A model generated the notes under the pieces. It did not search any database, had not been told where the DNA came from, and saw nothing but the letters and a program-made list of their open reading frames with translations. This document shows positions 46,480 to 55,568 of a stretch of 64,000 nt of DNA, in pieces. The stretch is from Gammaproteobacteria bacterium (GTDB taxonomy: Bacteria; Pseudomonadota; Gammaproteobacteria; GCA-001735895), in the NCBI GenBank assembly GCA_029862125.1, contig JAOTXY010000007.1, forward strand, positions 1 to 64,000. The letters are read 5' to 3'. How positions within the stretch are numbered: the first letter of the stretch is position 1; each line of letters begins with the position of its first letter. A program made the position numbers and the translations under genes.

Positions 46480-47087
46480 GCTTCGACTGCCGTCGCGCTG
46501 TCGTGATCGGCTTTCATCGCGTCCACCTTGTCCATGACTTCCTGTAAGGTAAGCTGGTGGTCCTTGCCACCGCCGAAGATTTCTCCGAATTCAGTAATCA
46601 GGTCGCTGATCTTGTTCTGGGCAACAGAAAGATCGCCTCGCAGCATGTCGTTCTCGCCGCGTAGTGTTGTCATTTCCTGGACCACTTCCGGTTGTTCCAG
46701 CGGTGGTATTTCAACCCGTGGTTGCATGCATTTATAGGACTTGATCAGTTTGTCCAGCGATATATCCAGTGTCTTGATTTGTGCCTTGCCGCCCCGGTAC
46801 AAGCACTCTATCAGGCGCTGGAAAAATTCTGTTTCATGTTTATCAATATCGGCCAGCGTTTTCCTTAAATCATCGCCTTCAAGCTGGTAGACCACCTGCA
46901 GGAAAGATTCGGTTTGCTGTCTATGTGCGGCGGAGCGACCCTTGATGGCTGTAGCAAGATCCGCGATGCTCTTGCGTCTACGCCGCCTGCGAATTAATGT
47001 CACCAGCAACCAGACCAGTAACAGCACCAGCGACAGCACGAAACCTTCGAGCAGTAGAATAAAATAAATTGCGTTGACTTCAAGCAC
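46470..47087 (-). CDS. Membrane-anchored coiled-coil protein, partner of the VWA gene
   Basis: A 205-residue protein with a membrane helix at residues ~8-32 (FILLLEGFVLSLVLLLVWLL) followed by the basic stop RRRRRRKS. The cytoplasmic part is helical and charged (~40-200) with a coiled coil around LRGENDMLRGDLSVAQNKIS. It starts with a GTG that overlaps the end of the VWA gene by 8 bases, implying coupled synthesis. No family was recognised; a structural or scaffold role next to the VWA protein is inference. Confidence 0.65.
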   Translation of the reverse strand: MLEVNAIYFILLLEGFVLSLVLLLVWLLVTLIRRRRRRKSIADLATAIKGRSAAHRQQTESFLQVVYQLEGDDLRKTLADIDKHETEFFQRLIECLYRGGKAQIKTLDISLDKLIKSYKCMQPRVEIPPLEQPEVVQEMTTLRGENDMLRGDLSVAQNKISDLITEFGEIFGGGKDHQLTLQEVMDKVDAMKADHDSATAVEAQK

Positions 47088-48822
47088 CGTATTCCTCCTC
47101 TTTGAGATCCAGCTCGGGCGGGCCCTTTTTCATTTTCAGCAACCACCAGCCAAGTACCAGCAGCAAAAGTAAGGAAAGATTTACTGCCACTATTACCCCT
47201 CCGACCAGTACCCAGTTGATGGCATCGGGTTCTATCTCCGGCTCAACAATTTCAACCTGTTCGGCCTCGGCCACTTCCGCTTCTACAACCGGCGGCGCAC
47301 GGTAAACGCCGAGCATCGAAAATGTCCCGAGATCAATCTCCTGGATTTCGCCCGCATGCGATTGTGCCGAAACTTTTACATGGGCGCGGTAGAGTCCTGC
47401 CTGGTTTGTCTCAATCTCGGCACGCCACCATCCGGCCCAGAAATCAAGGGCAAGACTATCCCGGGCTCCATCCGCTGCTTCGATATCTACCTCGGCCACC
47501 AGACCATCCGGGATCAGATACTCCTCGCGTGCACGCAGTTTCAATTCATAAATGCCGGGCGCCTGTTGTGCCTCGACCCTGACTTCCACCGGCCACTGCA
47601 CCTGCATGTCGTAGCGCTTGCTGCGGTTAAAAGTACGGCTGTCTGCAGAAATAACAAATCGATGCATTCCCTCAGCCAGTTTCTGTTCGAGGGGATAAAG
47701 ATACTGCCCCTTATCCTCGCGTACTCCGGTGTGTGTCATTACATGCGTAACTTCATTACCCTCGGCATCGATATGGGTGAATTCGAAATCAACAAAGCGT
47801 AGAAAACTATTGCGGCTGATCTTCTTGTCTCGATTAAACAATTCGGCCGTAACCCCGAGCGCATCTCGCGGCGTGCTATACGCGGGCACCCCACCCACCT
47901 GCAATTTTAAATCCGTAACCACCATCAGGCGATTGTCCGGATCCATCTCGGCATCGATTCGCCAGGTACCGGCCTCGGGATTTTTAACCGTAATCAAATC
48001 GTAACCCTGGTCACTACGCCAGCGGGACCCACGTGGTTTTTGAGCACTGATCGCGGGACTATCCGGTGGGATCAGTAATGCTGGCGCGCTACCCGCCTTG
48101 CGAAACAGCAGCAAGGTCATTTCCTTGATACTGGAATCTATCGGAAATTCCCTGCCGTTTAGCTCAACCGTGTCCGGTTCACTGGCGCGCTCGAACATCT
48201 TGAAGAACACCTTTTGCAGTTCAGCGGCACTTTGTGCGACGGCGAATGACCCACCGGTTTCAAGGGCGAGCTGTTTCAGCAACACCTCGTCCGTACCCTG
48301 CGATAGCGCAATCGTATGAACCTGTGCCCCCGCTTGCTTGAGCGCAAGTAGACTTTTACTTAACACCCGGGCACGGGATTGTTCGTTTTTTGCGGTATCT
48401 TTAGACACATCCACCTTGCCGTCGGTCAGCATTAACAGAATGCGACTGGTTTTGGCATCCGGCTTGTTCCAGCCTACGCTGGCCCGCGCGAGTGCGCTTT
48501 CAATGTTGGTAAACAAGGCATTGGAGTGGATACTATCCGCGCCCAAATCGGCCTGCTTGCGCCAGGCATCGTTGACCACGCCCCATTTCACGCTCATGTC
48601 AACGTAGCGCCCGAAGTTCCATACGCCAGCGCGGGAACCGGTCGGTATCAGGCCATTCATCAATTTTAACGCCGGCACGCGCAGATTCTGCGGATCGCTT
48701 TGCTTCATGCTTCCGGAAACGTCGATTACGATCCGAAAGTCATAGCGGGGCTCCGCCGCTAACAACTGACCCTGTGTAAGGACAGAAATTAAAAGCATAT
48801 ATAGACAAATACGCATGCGCAT
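47080..48822 (-). CDS. VWA-domain membrane protein
   Basis: A 580-residue protein with a signal peptide (MRMRICLYMLLISVLTQGQL), a von Willebrand A domain (~28-215) with metal site DVSGS at 34-38, and a long beta-rich region. One membrane helix (~538-563) precedes a short cytoplasmic tail ending in KEEEYGA. The VWA domain faces the periplasm. The signal peptide start (two closely spaced Met codons) is natural. It is two-gene coupled with the membrane coiled-coil protein. Similar VWA/membrane pairs can be assembly or secretion factors, but the function is unknown. Confidence 0.75.
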   Translation of the reverse strand: MRMRICLYMLLISVLTQGQLLAAEPRYDFRIVIDVSGSMKQSDPQNLRVPALKLMNGLIPTGSRAGVWNFGRYVDMSVKWGVVNDAWRKQADLGADSIHSNALFTNIESALARASVGWNKPDAKTSRILLMLTDGKVDVSKDTAKNEQSRARVLSKSLLALKQAGAQVHTIALSQGTDEVLLKQLALETGGSFAVAQSAAELQKVFFKMFERASEPDTVELNGREFPIDSSIKEMTLLLFRKAGSAPALLIPPDSPAISAQKPRGSRWRSDQGYDLITVKNPEAGTWRIDAEMDPDNRLMVVTDLKLQVGGVPAYSTPRDALGVTAELFNRDKKISRNSFLRFVDFEFTHIDAEGNEVTHVMTHTGVREDKGQYLYPLEQKLAEGMHRFVISADSRTFNRSKRYDMQVQWPVEVRVEAQQAPGIYELKLRAREEYLIPDGLVAEVDIEAADGARDSLALDFWAGWWRAEIETNQAGLYRAHVKVSAQSHAGEIQEIDLGTFSMLGVYRAPPVVEAEVAEAEQVEIVEPEIEPDAINWVLVGGVIVAVNLSLLLLLVLGWWLLKMKKGPPELDLKEEEYGA

Positions 48823-48947
48823 TGGTATAAGAAAGAGTTATCTACAAAAGCTATATCGGCCAAAAGTGGAACTTCTAAACTAATTGGAGTCTCAGTAAAA
48901 TGAGCCATGCAATCTCAGTATATAAAGTGATAAAAGGTCACCGCTAA

Positions 48948-51221
48948 ATGCCCTCCGATTTGGATAATCCACAGATCAATACCCGCGTTTACGATTTTTG
49001 TGTCAGGGCATTCCGAACTACCAAGAAATTGCTGAAACTCAATATCAAGCTGCACCAGGACGTTGGCGCTGAAAACGAGGCGGTACAACAGGGTGATATT
49101 TTCTTATTCAATCATTTCGCGCGTTTCGAGACCTTTATTCCGCAATACCTGATCAACGAGGCGACCGGCGCCTACTGTCGGTCGGTTGCCGCGGCAGAGT
49201 TTTTTGAAGGTGACGAGCGTTTCAGCCAGTTCCTCTACTCCATCGGCGTTGTCCCCAACGACTTGCCGAACCTGTTCCCTTTCCTGGCACAAGAAATACT
49301 ACATGGCCGAAAACTTGTCGTGTTTCCCGAGGGTGGCATGGTCAAGGACAAACGCGTGGTCGACCAAAAGGGCCGGTACAGCGTTTTTTCACGCACCGCC
49401 AACGAACGTCGCAAACATCACCGTGGATCGGCAGTGATCGCGCTCGCAGTGGATGCATTTAAAACCGCTTTATTGCATGACTTCGCAGCTGGTAAATATG
49501 ACCGCGTCGAGCACTGGGCCGAGCAACTGAAATTTGATAGTGTCGAACACCTGATGCAGAAGGCGGTAAAACCGACCGTTATCGTTCCGAGTCATATTAC
49601 CTTCTACCCGATCCGGGTGAGTGACAACATTTTGCACCAGGCCGCACGCCTGTTTAACCGGGGTATTAACAAGCGTTTCGCCGAAGAACTAATCATCGAG
49701 GGTAACCTGTTATTCAAGGAAACCGATATGGATATCCGCTTTTCGCGACCTATTTTCGCCGGTGATTACTGGCGCTGGTGGGAAAAGAGACTGCTCCCCA
49801 ACGTCGTGCATCGCTTCGAAACCTTAAACGAACTATTCGCACTTAAACCCAGTGCCGGTCATTGGGGCGGGCGTGTTCATGCGATCGGCATGAAGGTTAA
49901 ATCCAACCATGTGCGCGATGACTACATGCGCTCCATGTACGAGGCGGTTACGGTCAACCTCAGTCATATCGCATCGCTGATCATTATGGAACTATTCGAA
50001 CAGGGCCTTACCCAAATTGACTGCGGCCGCTTTCATAAGATGCTTTATCTCGGAATCAAGCTTATACAAAAAACCGATTATCACCTGCACCGCAGTTTAT
50101 GCAATCCCGAGGAGTACGGCGCGATCATCAACCGCGGCAGCAGTCGGCTGGATCAATTTCTCAAAACCACGACCAGCATGAAGCTGCTGCATGTTGATCA
50201 GGGCAACTACGTGATCGATCAAAAACTGATTGAAGATTTCCACGTCGACGATATTCGTACCGAAAACCTGATCAGTGTATACGCAAATGAAGTCAGCCCC
50301 CTGTCGAAAATAACTCGCATCATTGAAAATGCGATGCAGCAAGCGGACCAGATCAACGCGCGTGCGCTTGCCGATTATCGCTTTAATGACCAGGTACTGG
50401 CCTACGAATGGGACCGTAAGCAATTTCAACGTGAGCGCTACGAAGAGATCAATTCGCAGCAAACGCAAACCGCCGATGCCAACTGGTATTTTCTCAAATC
50501 GAATAATAAATCGGCTTCGGCAGTGCTGCTGATTCACGGATTCCTCTCGGGTCCCGCTGAATTGAGAAGCCTTGGTGAGCGTCTGCATGCTGCCGGCCAT
50601 CACGTACTGGGTGTACGACTCAAGGGCCACGGTACCTCACCCTGGGATTTGCGCAGCCGTAACTGGCATGATTGGGTCGCATCGGTGGAGAGAGGCTACG
50701 ACATTGTTAAAGCATACAGTCAATCGGTGCATATCGTGGGCTTTTCCACCGGTGGCTTACTGGCCTTGAATCACGCCGCGAATCATCCCAATAACAGGAT
50801 AAAATCGGTAACCAGTGTCAACGCGCCAGTTCGTTTCAAGAATAAAAACATGGTTTTCGTACCCCTGGTGCATCATGCCAATCGGCTCGTGAGCTGGGTA
50901 AGTTCCGAAGGACTGGTACCCTTCACGCCAAACCAATCCGAGAACCCGGAAGTCAATTACCAGCATATCCCGGTACGCGCGCTTTACCAGTTACAGCAAT
51001 TTATCGACCACTTAACCGCAAATAACCTCACGATCGCTGCAGATGTCCACTTATACCAGGGAGATGAGGATCCGGTGGTGGCCCCCGCCAGTGTCGAAAC
51101 GCTGGATAAACTGATCATTGCCGAAAATAAAACCCGGATTACGCTGAACAGCGACATACACGGTGTGGTTTTTCGCAATATTGACCAGGTCCAGGAAAAG
51201 ATTTGCGCATCTATTCTATAA
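48948..51221 (+). CDS. Fusion of a glycerophospholipid-type acyltransferase and an alpha/beta hydrolase
   Basis: A 757-residue protein with two enzymes. The N-terminal part (~40-330) is an LPLAT/PlsC-type acyltransferase with FNHFARFE as catalytic motif (H56-x4-E61; the usual motif is H-x4-D) and FPEGG at 126-130. The C-terminal part (~520-757) is an alpha/beta hydrolase with IHGF oxyanion loop, nucleophile S600 in GFSTGG, an acid in the EDPVV region (D708) and H738 in DIHGV. The two domains could transfer and release acyl chains in phospholipid or storage-lipid remodelling. The start ATG is the first in frame. Confidence 0.85.
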   Translation: MPSDLDNPQINTRVYDFCVRAFRTTKKLLKLNIKLHQDVGAENEAVQQGDIFLFNHFARFETFIPQYLINEATGAYCRSVAAAEFFEGDERFSQFLYSIGVVPNDLPNLFPFLAQEILHGRKLVVFPEGGMVKDKRVVDQKGRYSVFSRTANERRKHHRGSAVIALAVDAFKTALLHDFAAGKYDRVEHWAEQLKFDSVEHLMQKAVKPTVIVPSHITFYPIRVSDNILHQAARLFNRGINKRFAEELIIEGNLLFKETDMDIRFSRPIFAGDYWRWWEKRLLPNVVHRFETLNELFALKPSAGHWGGRVHAIGMKVKSNHVRDDYMRSMYEAVTVNLSHIASLIIMELFEQGLTQIDCGRFHKMLYLGIKLIQKTDYHLHRSLCNPEEYGAIINRGSSRLDQFLKTTTSMKLLHVDQGNYVIDQKLIEDFHVDDIRTENLISVYANEVSPLSKITRIIENAMQQADQINARALADYRFNDQVLAYEWDRKQFQRERYEEINSQQTQTADANWYFLKSNNKSASAVLLIHGFLSGPAELRSLGERLHAAGHHVLGVRLKGHGTSPWDLRSRNWHDWVASVERGYDIVKAYSQSVHIVGFSTGGLLALNHAANHPNNRIKSVTSVNAPVRFKNKNMVFVPLVHHANRLVSWVSSEGLVPFTPNQSENPEVNYQHIPVRALYQLQQFIDHLTANNLTIAADVHLYQGDEDPVVAPASVETLDKLIIAENKTRITLNSDIHGVVFRNIDQVQEKICASIL

Positions 51222-51284
51222 TTAGACTAATGTGAGACTGGCATAAGGATAGAGCCACCAGATTCAAGGCTTGAAACTCGGTAA

Positions 51285-52580
51285 ATGCATCACCCTACTC
51301 GTTTACTCATCTACGGCTTTGCAATCGTCATCCTGATGATGATTACCCTGGCCGTTATCGCGTTTTACTCGAGCAGTAGCGGTAATCGCGCTGTAACCCA
51401 GCAGGTTTCGCAACAGCTCGAGAAAATAAACCTGATAAACGAGCTCTCCACCATTATCCAGGGCCGCACCCGTTTCATGCAATCGATGCTGCTGCACGAC
51501 GAGGAATTCATCGAGGCAGAGTCATGGCCAAACTTCAACCGCCTGGCCGGCGCCTACACTGAGACCCGCACCCGGCTGCTACCCTTGCTGGCACCGCGCG
51601 AGCGGGAAATCATGGATGCAATTGATCGCCTGGATCGCGATATCAATGATTTGAATCGACAGGTTTCGGTGCTGTTTCTCAATGGCAGTCGCGATGAAGC
51701 CAGCAAGATCCTGCTGCAGGAAGTGCTGCCCAAGACAGCACCCTTACTCTCCCACCTTTCCGAACTTACCCAGGCGCAGCGTATGGATGTGCAAAAGGTG
51801 CTGCTGATGACCACTAGCGATGCTGAAAAAAATCGTATTCAAATCGTTATTTTTTCGGTCATTGCAGTGTTGGTAAGTCTTACCGTGACCTTTATCGCAA
51901 TATGGTACGGACGCAAATTGTCGGGCCAGTTACAGAATATGAACAATTACCTGGAGCAGAAAATCTATGAACGTACCGAGTCCCTGCTCGATACGCAAAA
52001 GGAACTGCTTGAAGACAATAGCGAATTAACGCGTTTGGCGTTAACCGACAACCTGACCGGTTTGTCGAATCGCACCAGTATGAACCAGATTCTGCGCAAG
52101 GAATTTTCGCGCTTTGAACGCCATGATCAGCGATTCGGCATCATCATGCTGGATATCGATCATTTCAAGAAGGTCAACGACAGCTACGGTCACGATACCG
52201 GGGACACGGTTTTGCAGGAGCTGGCATCAATTTTTGAAAGCGCGATTCGTGCCAGCGACTTCGTCGCACGCTGGGGTGGAGAAGAGTTCCTGATTTGCTG
52301 CACCACGATCGAGGAGGAAGATTTACTGCCCATAGCGGAAACAATCAGAAAGCTTGTTGCAACAACCAAATTCGAATCCGCAGGACAGATAACCGCCAGT
52401 CTCGGCTGCGCGGCAATCGTAAAGGGCGAGTCCATTGGCGAATTGATCAAGCGCGCTGACGTGGCCCTTTACGAGGCAAAAAATAACGGTCGCAACCAAT
52501 CGGTAGTTTCGGAGTTCACCGATATCTCGCTAATCCAGGACCCGGATGAGAATGTGGATTCGGACTTCCATGATATCTGA
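51285..52580 (+). CDS. Membrane diguanylate cyclase (GGEEF)
   Basis: A 431-residue protein with membrane helices at ~9-28 and ~186-206, and a helical periplasmic sensor domain (~30-185) of the four-helix-bundle type. A cytoplasmic coiled coil and a GGDEF domain (~250-410) follow. The active site is GGEEF at 331-335, and the inhibitory I-site RASD (322-325) is present, five residues before it. It should make c-di-GMP and show product inhibition. It follows the acyltransferase-hydrolase gene by 63 bases and may share its transcript. Confidence 0.93.
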   Translation: MHHPTRLLIYGFAIVILMMITLAVIAFYSSSSGNRAVTQQVSQQLEKINLINELSTIIQGRTRFMQSMLLHDEEFIEAESWPNFNRLAGAYTETRTRLLPLLAPREREIMDAIDRLDRDINDLNRQVSVLFLNGSRDEASKILLQEVLPKTAPLLSHLSELTQAQRMDVQKVLLMTTSDAEKNRIQIVIFSVIAVLVSLTVTFIAIWYGRKLSGQLQNMNNYLEQKIYERTESLLDTQKELLEDNSELTRLALTDNLTGLSNRTSMNQILRKEFSRFERHDQRFGIIMLDIDHFKKVNDSYGHDTGDTVLQELASIFESAIRASDFVARWGGEEFLICCTTIEEEDLLPIAETIRKLVATTKFESAGQITASLGCAAIVKGESIGELIKRADVALYEAKNNGRNQSVVSEFTDISLIQDPDENVDSDFHDI

Positions 52581-52635
52581 CCCTGCTTCCCGGTCATCTC
52601 TCTCCTGCTGCTCTTTGCAAGCTATCAGCTTCAAT

Positions 52636-53193
52636 CTAGTCAATTGAATGCAACACCACTTTGCGGTCTGCGCCACGGCTGAACCAGGCGTGGTGAACCT
52701 TGTCGGTGCCATGCTCATAAAACAATTTCAGGCTATGGGTCACAACCGGGAAGGCAAGCTCGTCCCATGGAATCTGTTCCCGGGTAAACATACCGACCTC
52801 GAGGCTTTCCTGTCCTGCCGAAATCTCTTCACTGGCAAGTTCTCCATGAAACATGAGATAAACCTGGGAGATATAAGGCATGCTGAAAATACCGAACAAG
52901 GTCAGGGGTCCGGATTCCGCATTGGCCTCTTCCATCGCTTCCCGGGCCGCGGCCTCGGCCACGGTTTCGTTATTTTCCATAAAGCCGGCAGGTAGAGTCC
53001 ACAATCCGTAACGCGGTTCGATCGCGCGTTTGCACAACAGTATCCTGTCGCCGCGCGTTAGTAGCGCACCACATACATTGTTCGGATTTTGATAATGGAC
53101 GTGGCCACAGTTGTCGCAGACAAAGCGCTCACGATTATCATCGACCGGAATTTTCAGGGTAACAGGCTGTCCACACTGGCTACAGTAGTTCAT
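52636..53193 (-). CDS. Nudix hydrolase with N-terminal zinc ribbon
   Basis: A 185-residue protein. A zinc ribbon (CSQCGQ ... CDNCGH, residues 4-30) precedes the Nudix fold. The Nudix box is GFMENNETVAEAAAREAMEEA (Glu residues of the REAMEE core intact). Such proteins hydrolyse nucleoside diphosphate derivatives such as ADP-ribose or NADH; the substrate is unknown. Its start codon overlaps the mtnP stop by four bases, the last gene of the ispF-nagZ-mscS-hpt-mtnP unit. Confidence 0.88.
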   Translation of the reverse strand: MNYCSQCGQPVTLKIPVDDNRERFVCDNCGHVHYQNPNNVCGALLTRGDRILLCKRAIEPRYGLWTLPAGFMENNETVAEAAAREAMEEANAESGPLTLFGIFSMPYISQVYLMFHGELASEEISAGQESLEVGMFTREQIPWDELAFPVVTHSLKLFYEHGTDKVHHAWFSRGADRKVVLHSID

Positions 53194-53933
53194 TGTTGCA
53201 TCAATCTCGCCGCAGCGAACAACAACGACTTTACCTGTCGCATGCCCTGTTCCATGTTTTGCAGAATATCCTGCATGCTGATAGAGCTGTCGCCGACACC
53301 TGCAGCCCAGTTTACAACCAGCGCCAGGCAGGCGTAATCAATCTCGAGTTCTCGCGCCAGCGCCACCTCCGGCATGCCCGTCATACCGACCAGGTTACAG
53401 CCATCGTTTCGCATCCGGGTAATTTCGGCAGCGCTCTCGAGGCGAGGGCCATTGGTGCTGCCATAAGTACCGGATGCAGCGAGCGGTTGACCCGTTTGCA
53501 ATCCAACTTCCATCAGGATACCGCGTAACTCGGCATTGTAAGGCCAGCTGAAGTCAACATGGGTAACTTGAGCATCGTCTCCATCAAAAAACGTATGTTC
53601 ACGTCCCGAACTGTAATCGATAACCTGGTCAGGCAGGGCCAGTGTCAGGGGTGGCATATCGCTAGTGATTCCACCGACCGCATTTACCGCGATAATCTTT
53701 GTAACCCCGAGTTGCTTCAAGGCCCAGATATTGGCGCGATAGTTAACGCGGTGCGGTGGCACCCGGTGCCCCGGTCCATGACGTGGCAAAAAAACCAGTG
53801 GAATATCTTGCCAGCGCCCCTGCAAAATATCTGCCGAGGTATCACCGAAGGGAGTATTACGAGGTGCCTGCTCCTCTAGATGAAAATCTTCTCCGAGCGA
53901 ATAAAGTCCGCTACCACCAATGATTGCCAGCAT
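53190..53933 (-). CDS. mtnP: Methylthioadenosine/methylthioinosine phosphorylase
   Basis: A 247-residue MTAP-family phosphorylase. Key features: LAIIGGSGLYSL (phosphate loop), RHGPGHRVPPHRVNYRANIW, NAVGGITSDM and TNGPRLESAAEI. It cleaves methylthioadenosine or methylthioinosine for methionine and purine salvage; in Pseudomonas the equivalent gene near nagZ encodes the methylthioinosine type. Adjacent hpt would recycle the released hypoxanthine, which favours the inosine version here. Its first base is the last base of hpt. Confidence 0.9.
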   Translation of the reverse strand: MLAIIGGSGLYSLGEDFHLEEQAPRNTPFGDTSADILQGRWQDIPLVFLPRHGPGHRVPPHRVNYRANIWALKQLGVTKIIAVNAVGGITSDMPPLTLALPDQVIDYSSGREHTFFDGDDAQVTHVDFSWPYNAELRGILMEVGLQTGQPLAASGTYGSTNGPRLESAAEITRMRNDGCNLVGMTGMPEVALARELEIDYACLALVVNWAAGVGDSSISMQDILQNMEQGMRQVKSLLFAAARLMQQ

Positions 53934-54487
53934 CAGACTACCTTTTCAGGCAGGGCATAAATACTGGAGAGATTGCGAAAATGTCCGTTCAAATCCATGC
54001 CCACACCGTAGACATAGCAGTCGCCGCATTCGAGTCCGACGTAGTCTGGAACTACATCTGCCTTTTTCCTTTCATGGGTTTTACCAATCAGGAATACACT
54101 GCTACATTTGCGCGCGCCGTGCTTCTGGCAGTAGGATTTGACTTCTTCGAGGGTGTAGCCCTGGTCGTAAATATCGTCAACGATAATTACGTTGCGGTCC
54201 TTGATTTCATTTTGAGGATAGGCTTTCCATAAAACGTCTTTACCGAGCGTCGCGAGCCGGTATCGAGTGGCGTGCACGTAATCGAGCGTTAACGGAAAAT
54301 TCCAGTGACGCAGCAATTGCCCGGTTAAATAGAGCCCGCCATTCATGACGCAAAGGACCAGCGGAAAATCCTCTTCGCCGTCAGCTTCGACCTTGTGTGC
54401 GAGCTCGGCAATAGCCTGCTCGACCGCGTTATCGTCGAACAATAGTTCGGCGGTCTGGTGTACTTGCTGGGCTCGGTCTGCGTTCAT
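53933..54487 (-). CDS. hpt: Hypoxanthine-guanine phosphoribosyltransferase
   Basis: A 184-residue type I phosphoribosyltransferase. The PRPP motif VIIVDDIYDQGYTLEEV and the purine site region KADVVPDYVGLECGDCYVYG are present, along with LCVMNGGLYLTGQLLR. It makes IMP and GMP from free bases. It touches mtnP by one base and is followed upstream by the mscS gene with a 1-base gap, so it is in one operon. Confidence 0.92.
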   Translation of the reverse strand: MNADRAQQVHQTAELLFDDNAVEQAIAELAHKVEADGEEDFPLVLCVMNGGLYLTGQLLRHWNFPLTLDYVHATRYRLATLGKDVLWKAYPQNEIKDRNVIIVDDIYDQGYTLEEVKSYCQKHGARKCSSVFLIGKTHERKKADVVPDYVGLECGDCYVYGVGMDLNGHFRNLSSIYALPEKVV

Positions 54488-54488
54488 G

Positions 54489-55568
54489 TCAGGATTTACT
54501 TATCGCAACGGGTTCACCAATATGAATTGTCGATGTCGGAAATGCAATCTCGGCGTTGTTTGCCTCGATGATCTCGCCAATGCGCAGCATGACATCCTGC
54601 TTGACCTGATGGAATTTTACCCACTGCGTGGTTTTGGTAAAGCAATAGATAAAGAAGTCCACCGACGAATCTGAAAACTCATTGAAGTTAACCATCATGG
54701 TTGTATCGGGATCTATTTCGTCGTGGCTTTTAAGCATTGCTTCTACTTCGGCCACGACCTTATCCATGCTGGTCAGGTCGGAATAGCGCAGACCGATGGT
54801 TTCGTAGATGCGACGATTCGCCATGCGCGAGGGGTTTTCGACGATTATATTGGTGAATACCGAGTTGGGTACATACAGGGGTCGCGATTGAAAATCGCGG
54901 ATCATCGTTACCCGCCAGCCGATGTTCTCCACGGTGCCCTCGATATTGCGATCGGGGGAACGAATCCAGTCACCGATAACAAACGGTCGGTCCAGGTACA
55001 CGATTAGGCCGCCGAAGAAATTGGCCAGCAGGTCCTTGGCCGCGAAGCCGACCGCGATACCGCCAATGCCACCCATCGCCAATACGCCCGACACACTGAA
55101 ACCGAGTGTCTGCAGTATTACCAGGGAGGCAGTAATGATAACCGCCAGGCGCACCAGCTTGCTGATTGCCTGTACGGTATGCTTGTCGACTCGATCCGAA
55201 TTCTCGCTGTATTCCTTTTCCGCCCCGCGAATTATTCCGAGCATAAACCAGGTGATACAAACCAGTATGCCGACGTCGCGTACGTAATCGGAATAGGTAA
55301 AAATTGTACTATTGGTTTCGGCATAAATAATATCAATCGCAATATCCAGCCCCGCCAGCCAGACTATCCAGGTAATCGGTCGCATCATCGCGCCGAAAAC
55401 GATGTCGTCCCAGCGTGTCGCGGTGTAATCAAGCCGCTTATGCACCCTCGCGAGAAGGCGCTTGACGAAAAAGCTGGCGAACGCGGTGATCAATATAACG
55501 ACGAATACCTGCACTACCCAGAGCCATTCCCGGTCGATACCAGGCAACCAATTTTCCAGATTAAACAT
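54489..55568 (-). CDS. MscS-family mechanosensitive channel
   Basis: A 359-residue protein with about four membrane helices followed by the conserved pore and vestibule core GIGGIAVGFAAKDLLANFFG and DRPFVIGDWIRSPDRNIEGT. The cytoplasmic beta/alpha domain ends near the C-terminus. It should open on hypo-osmotic shock. Compared with E. coli MscS (286 residues) it has extra N-terminal helices. It lies between nagZ and hpt, sharing one base with the former. Confidence 0.9.
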   Translation of the reverse strand: MFNLENWLPGIDREWLWVVQVFVVILITAFASFFVKRLLARVHKRLDYTATRWDDIVFGAMMRPITWIVWLAGLDIAIDIIYAETNSTIFTYSDYVRDVGILVCITWFMLGIIRGAEKEYSENSDRVDKHTVQAISKLVRLAVIITASLVILQTLGFSVSGVLAMGGIGGIAVGFAAKDLLANFFGGLIVYLDRPFVIGDWIRSPDRNIEGTVENIGWRVTMIRDFQSRPLYVPNSVFTNIIVENPSRMANRRIYETIGLRYSDLTSMDKVVAEVEAMLKSHDEIDPDTTMMVNFNEFSDSSVDFFIYCFTKTTQWVKFHQVKQDVMLRIGEIIEANNAEIAFPTSTIHIGEPVAISKS

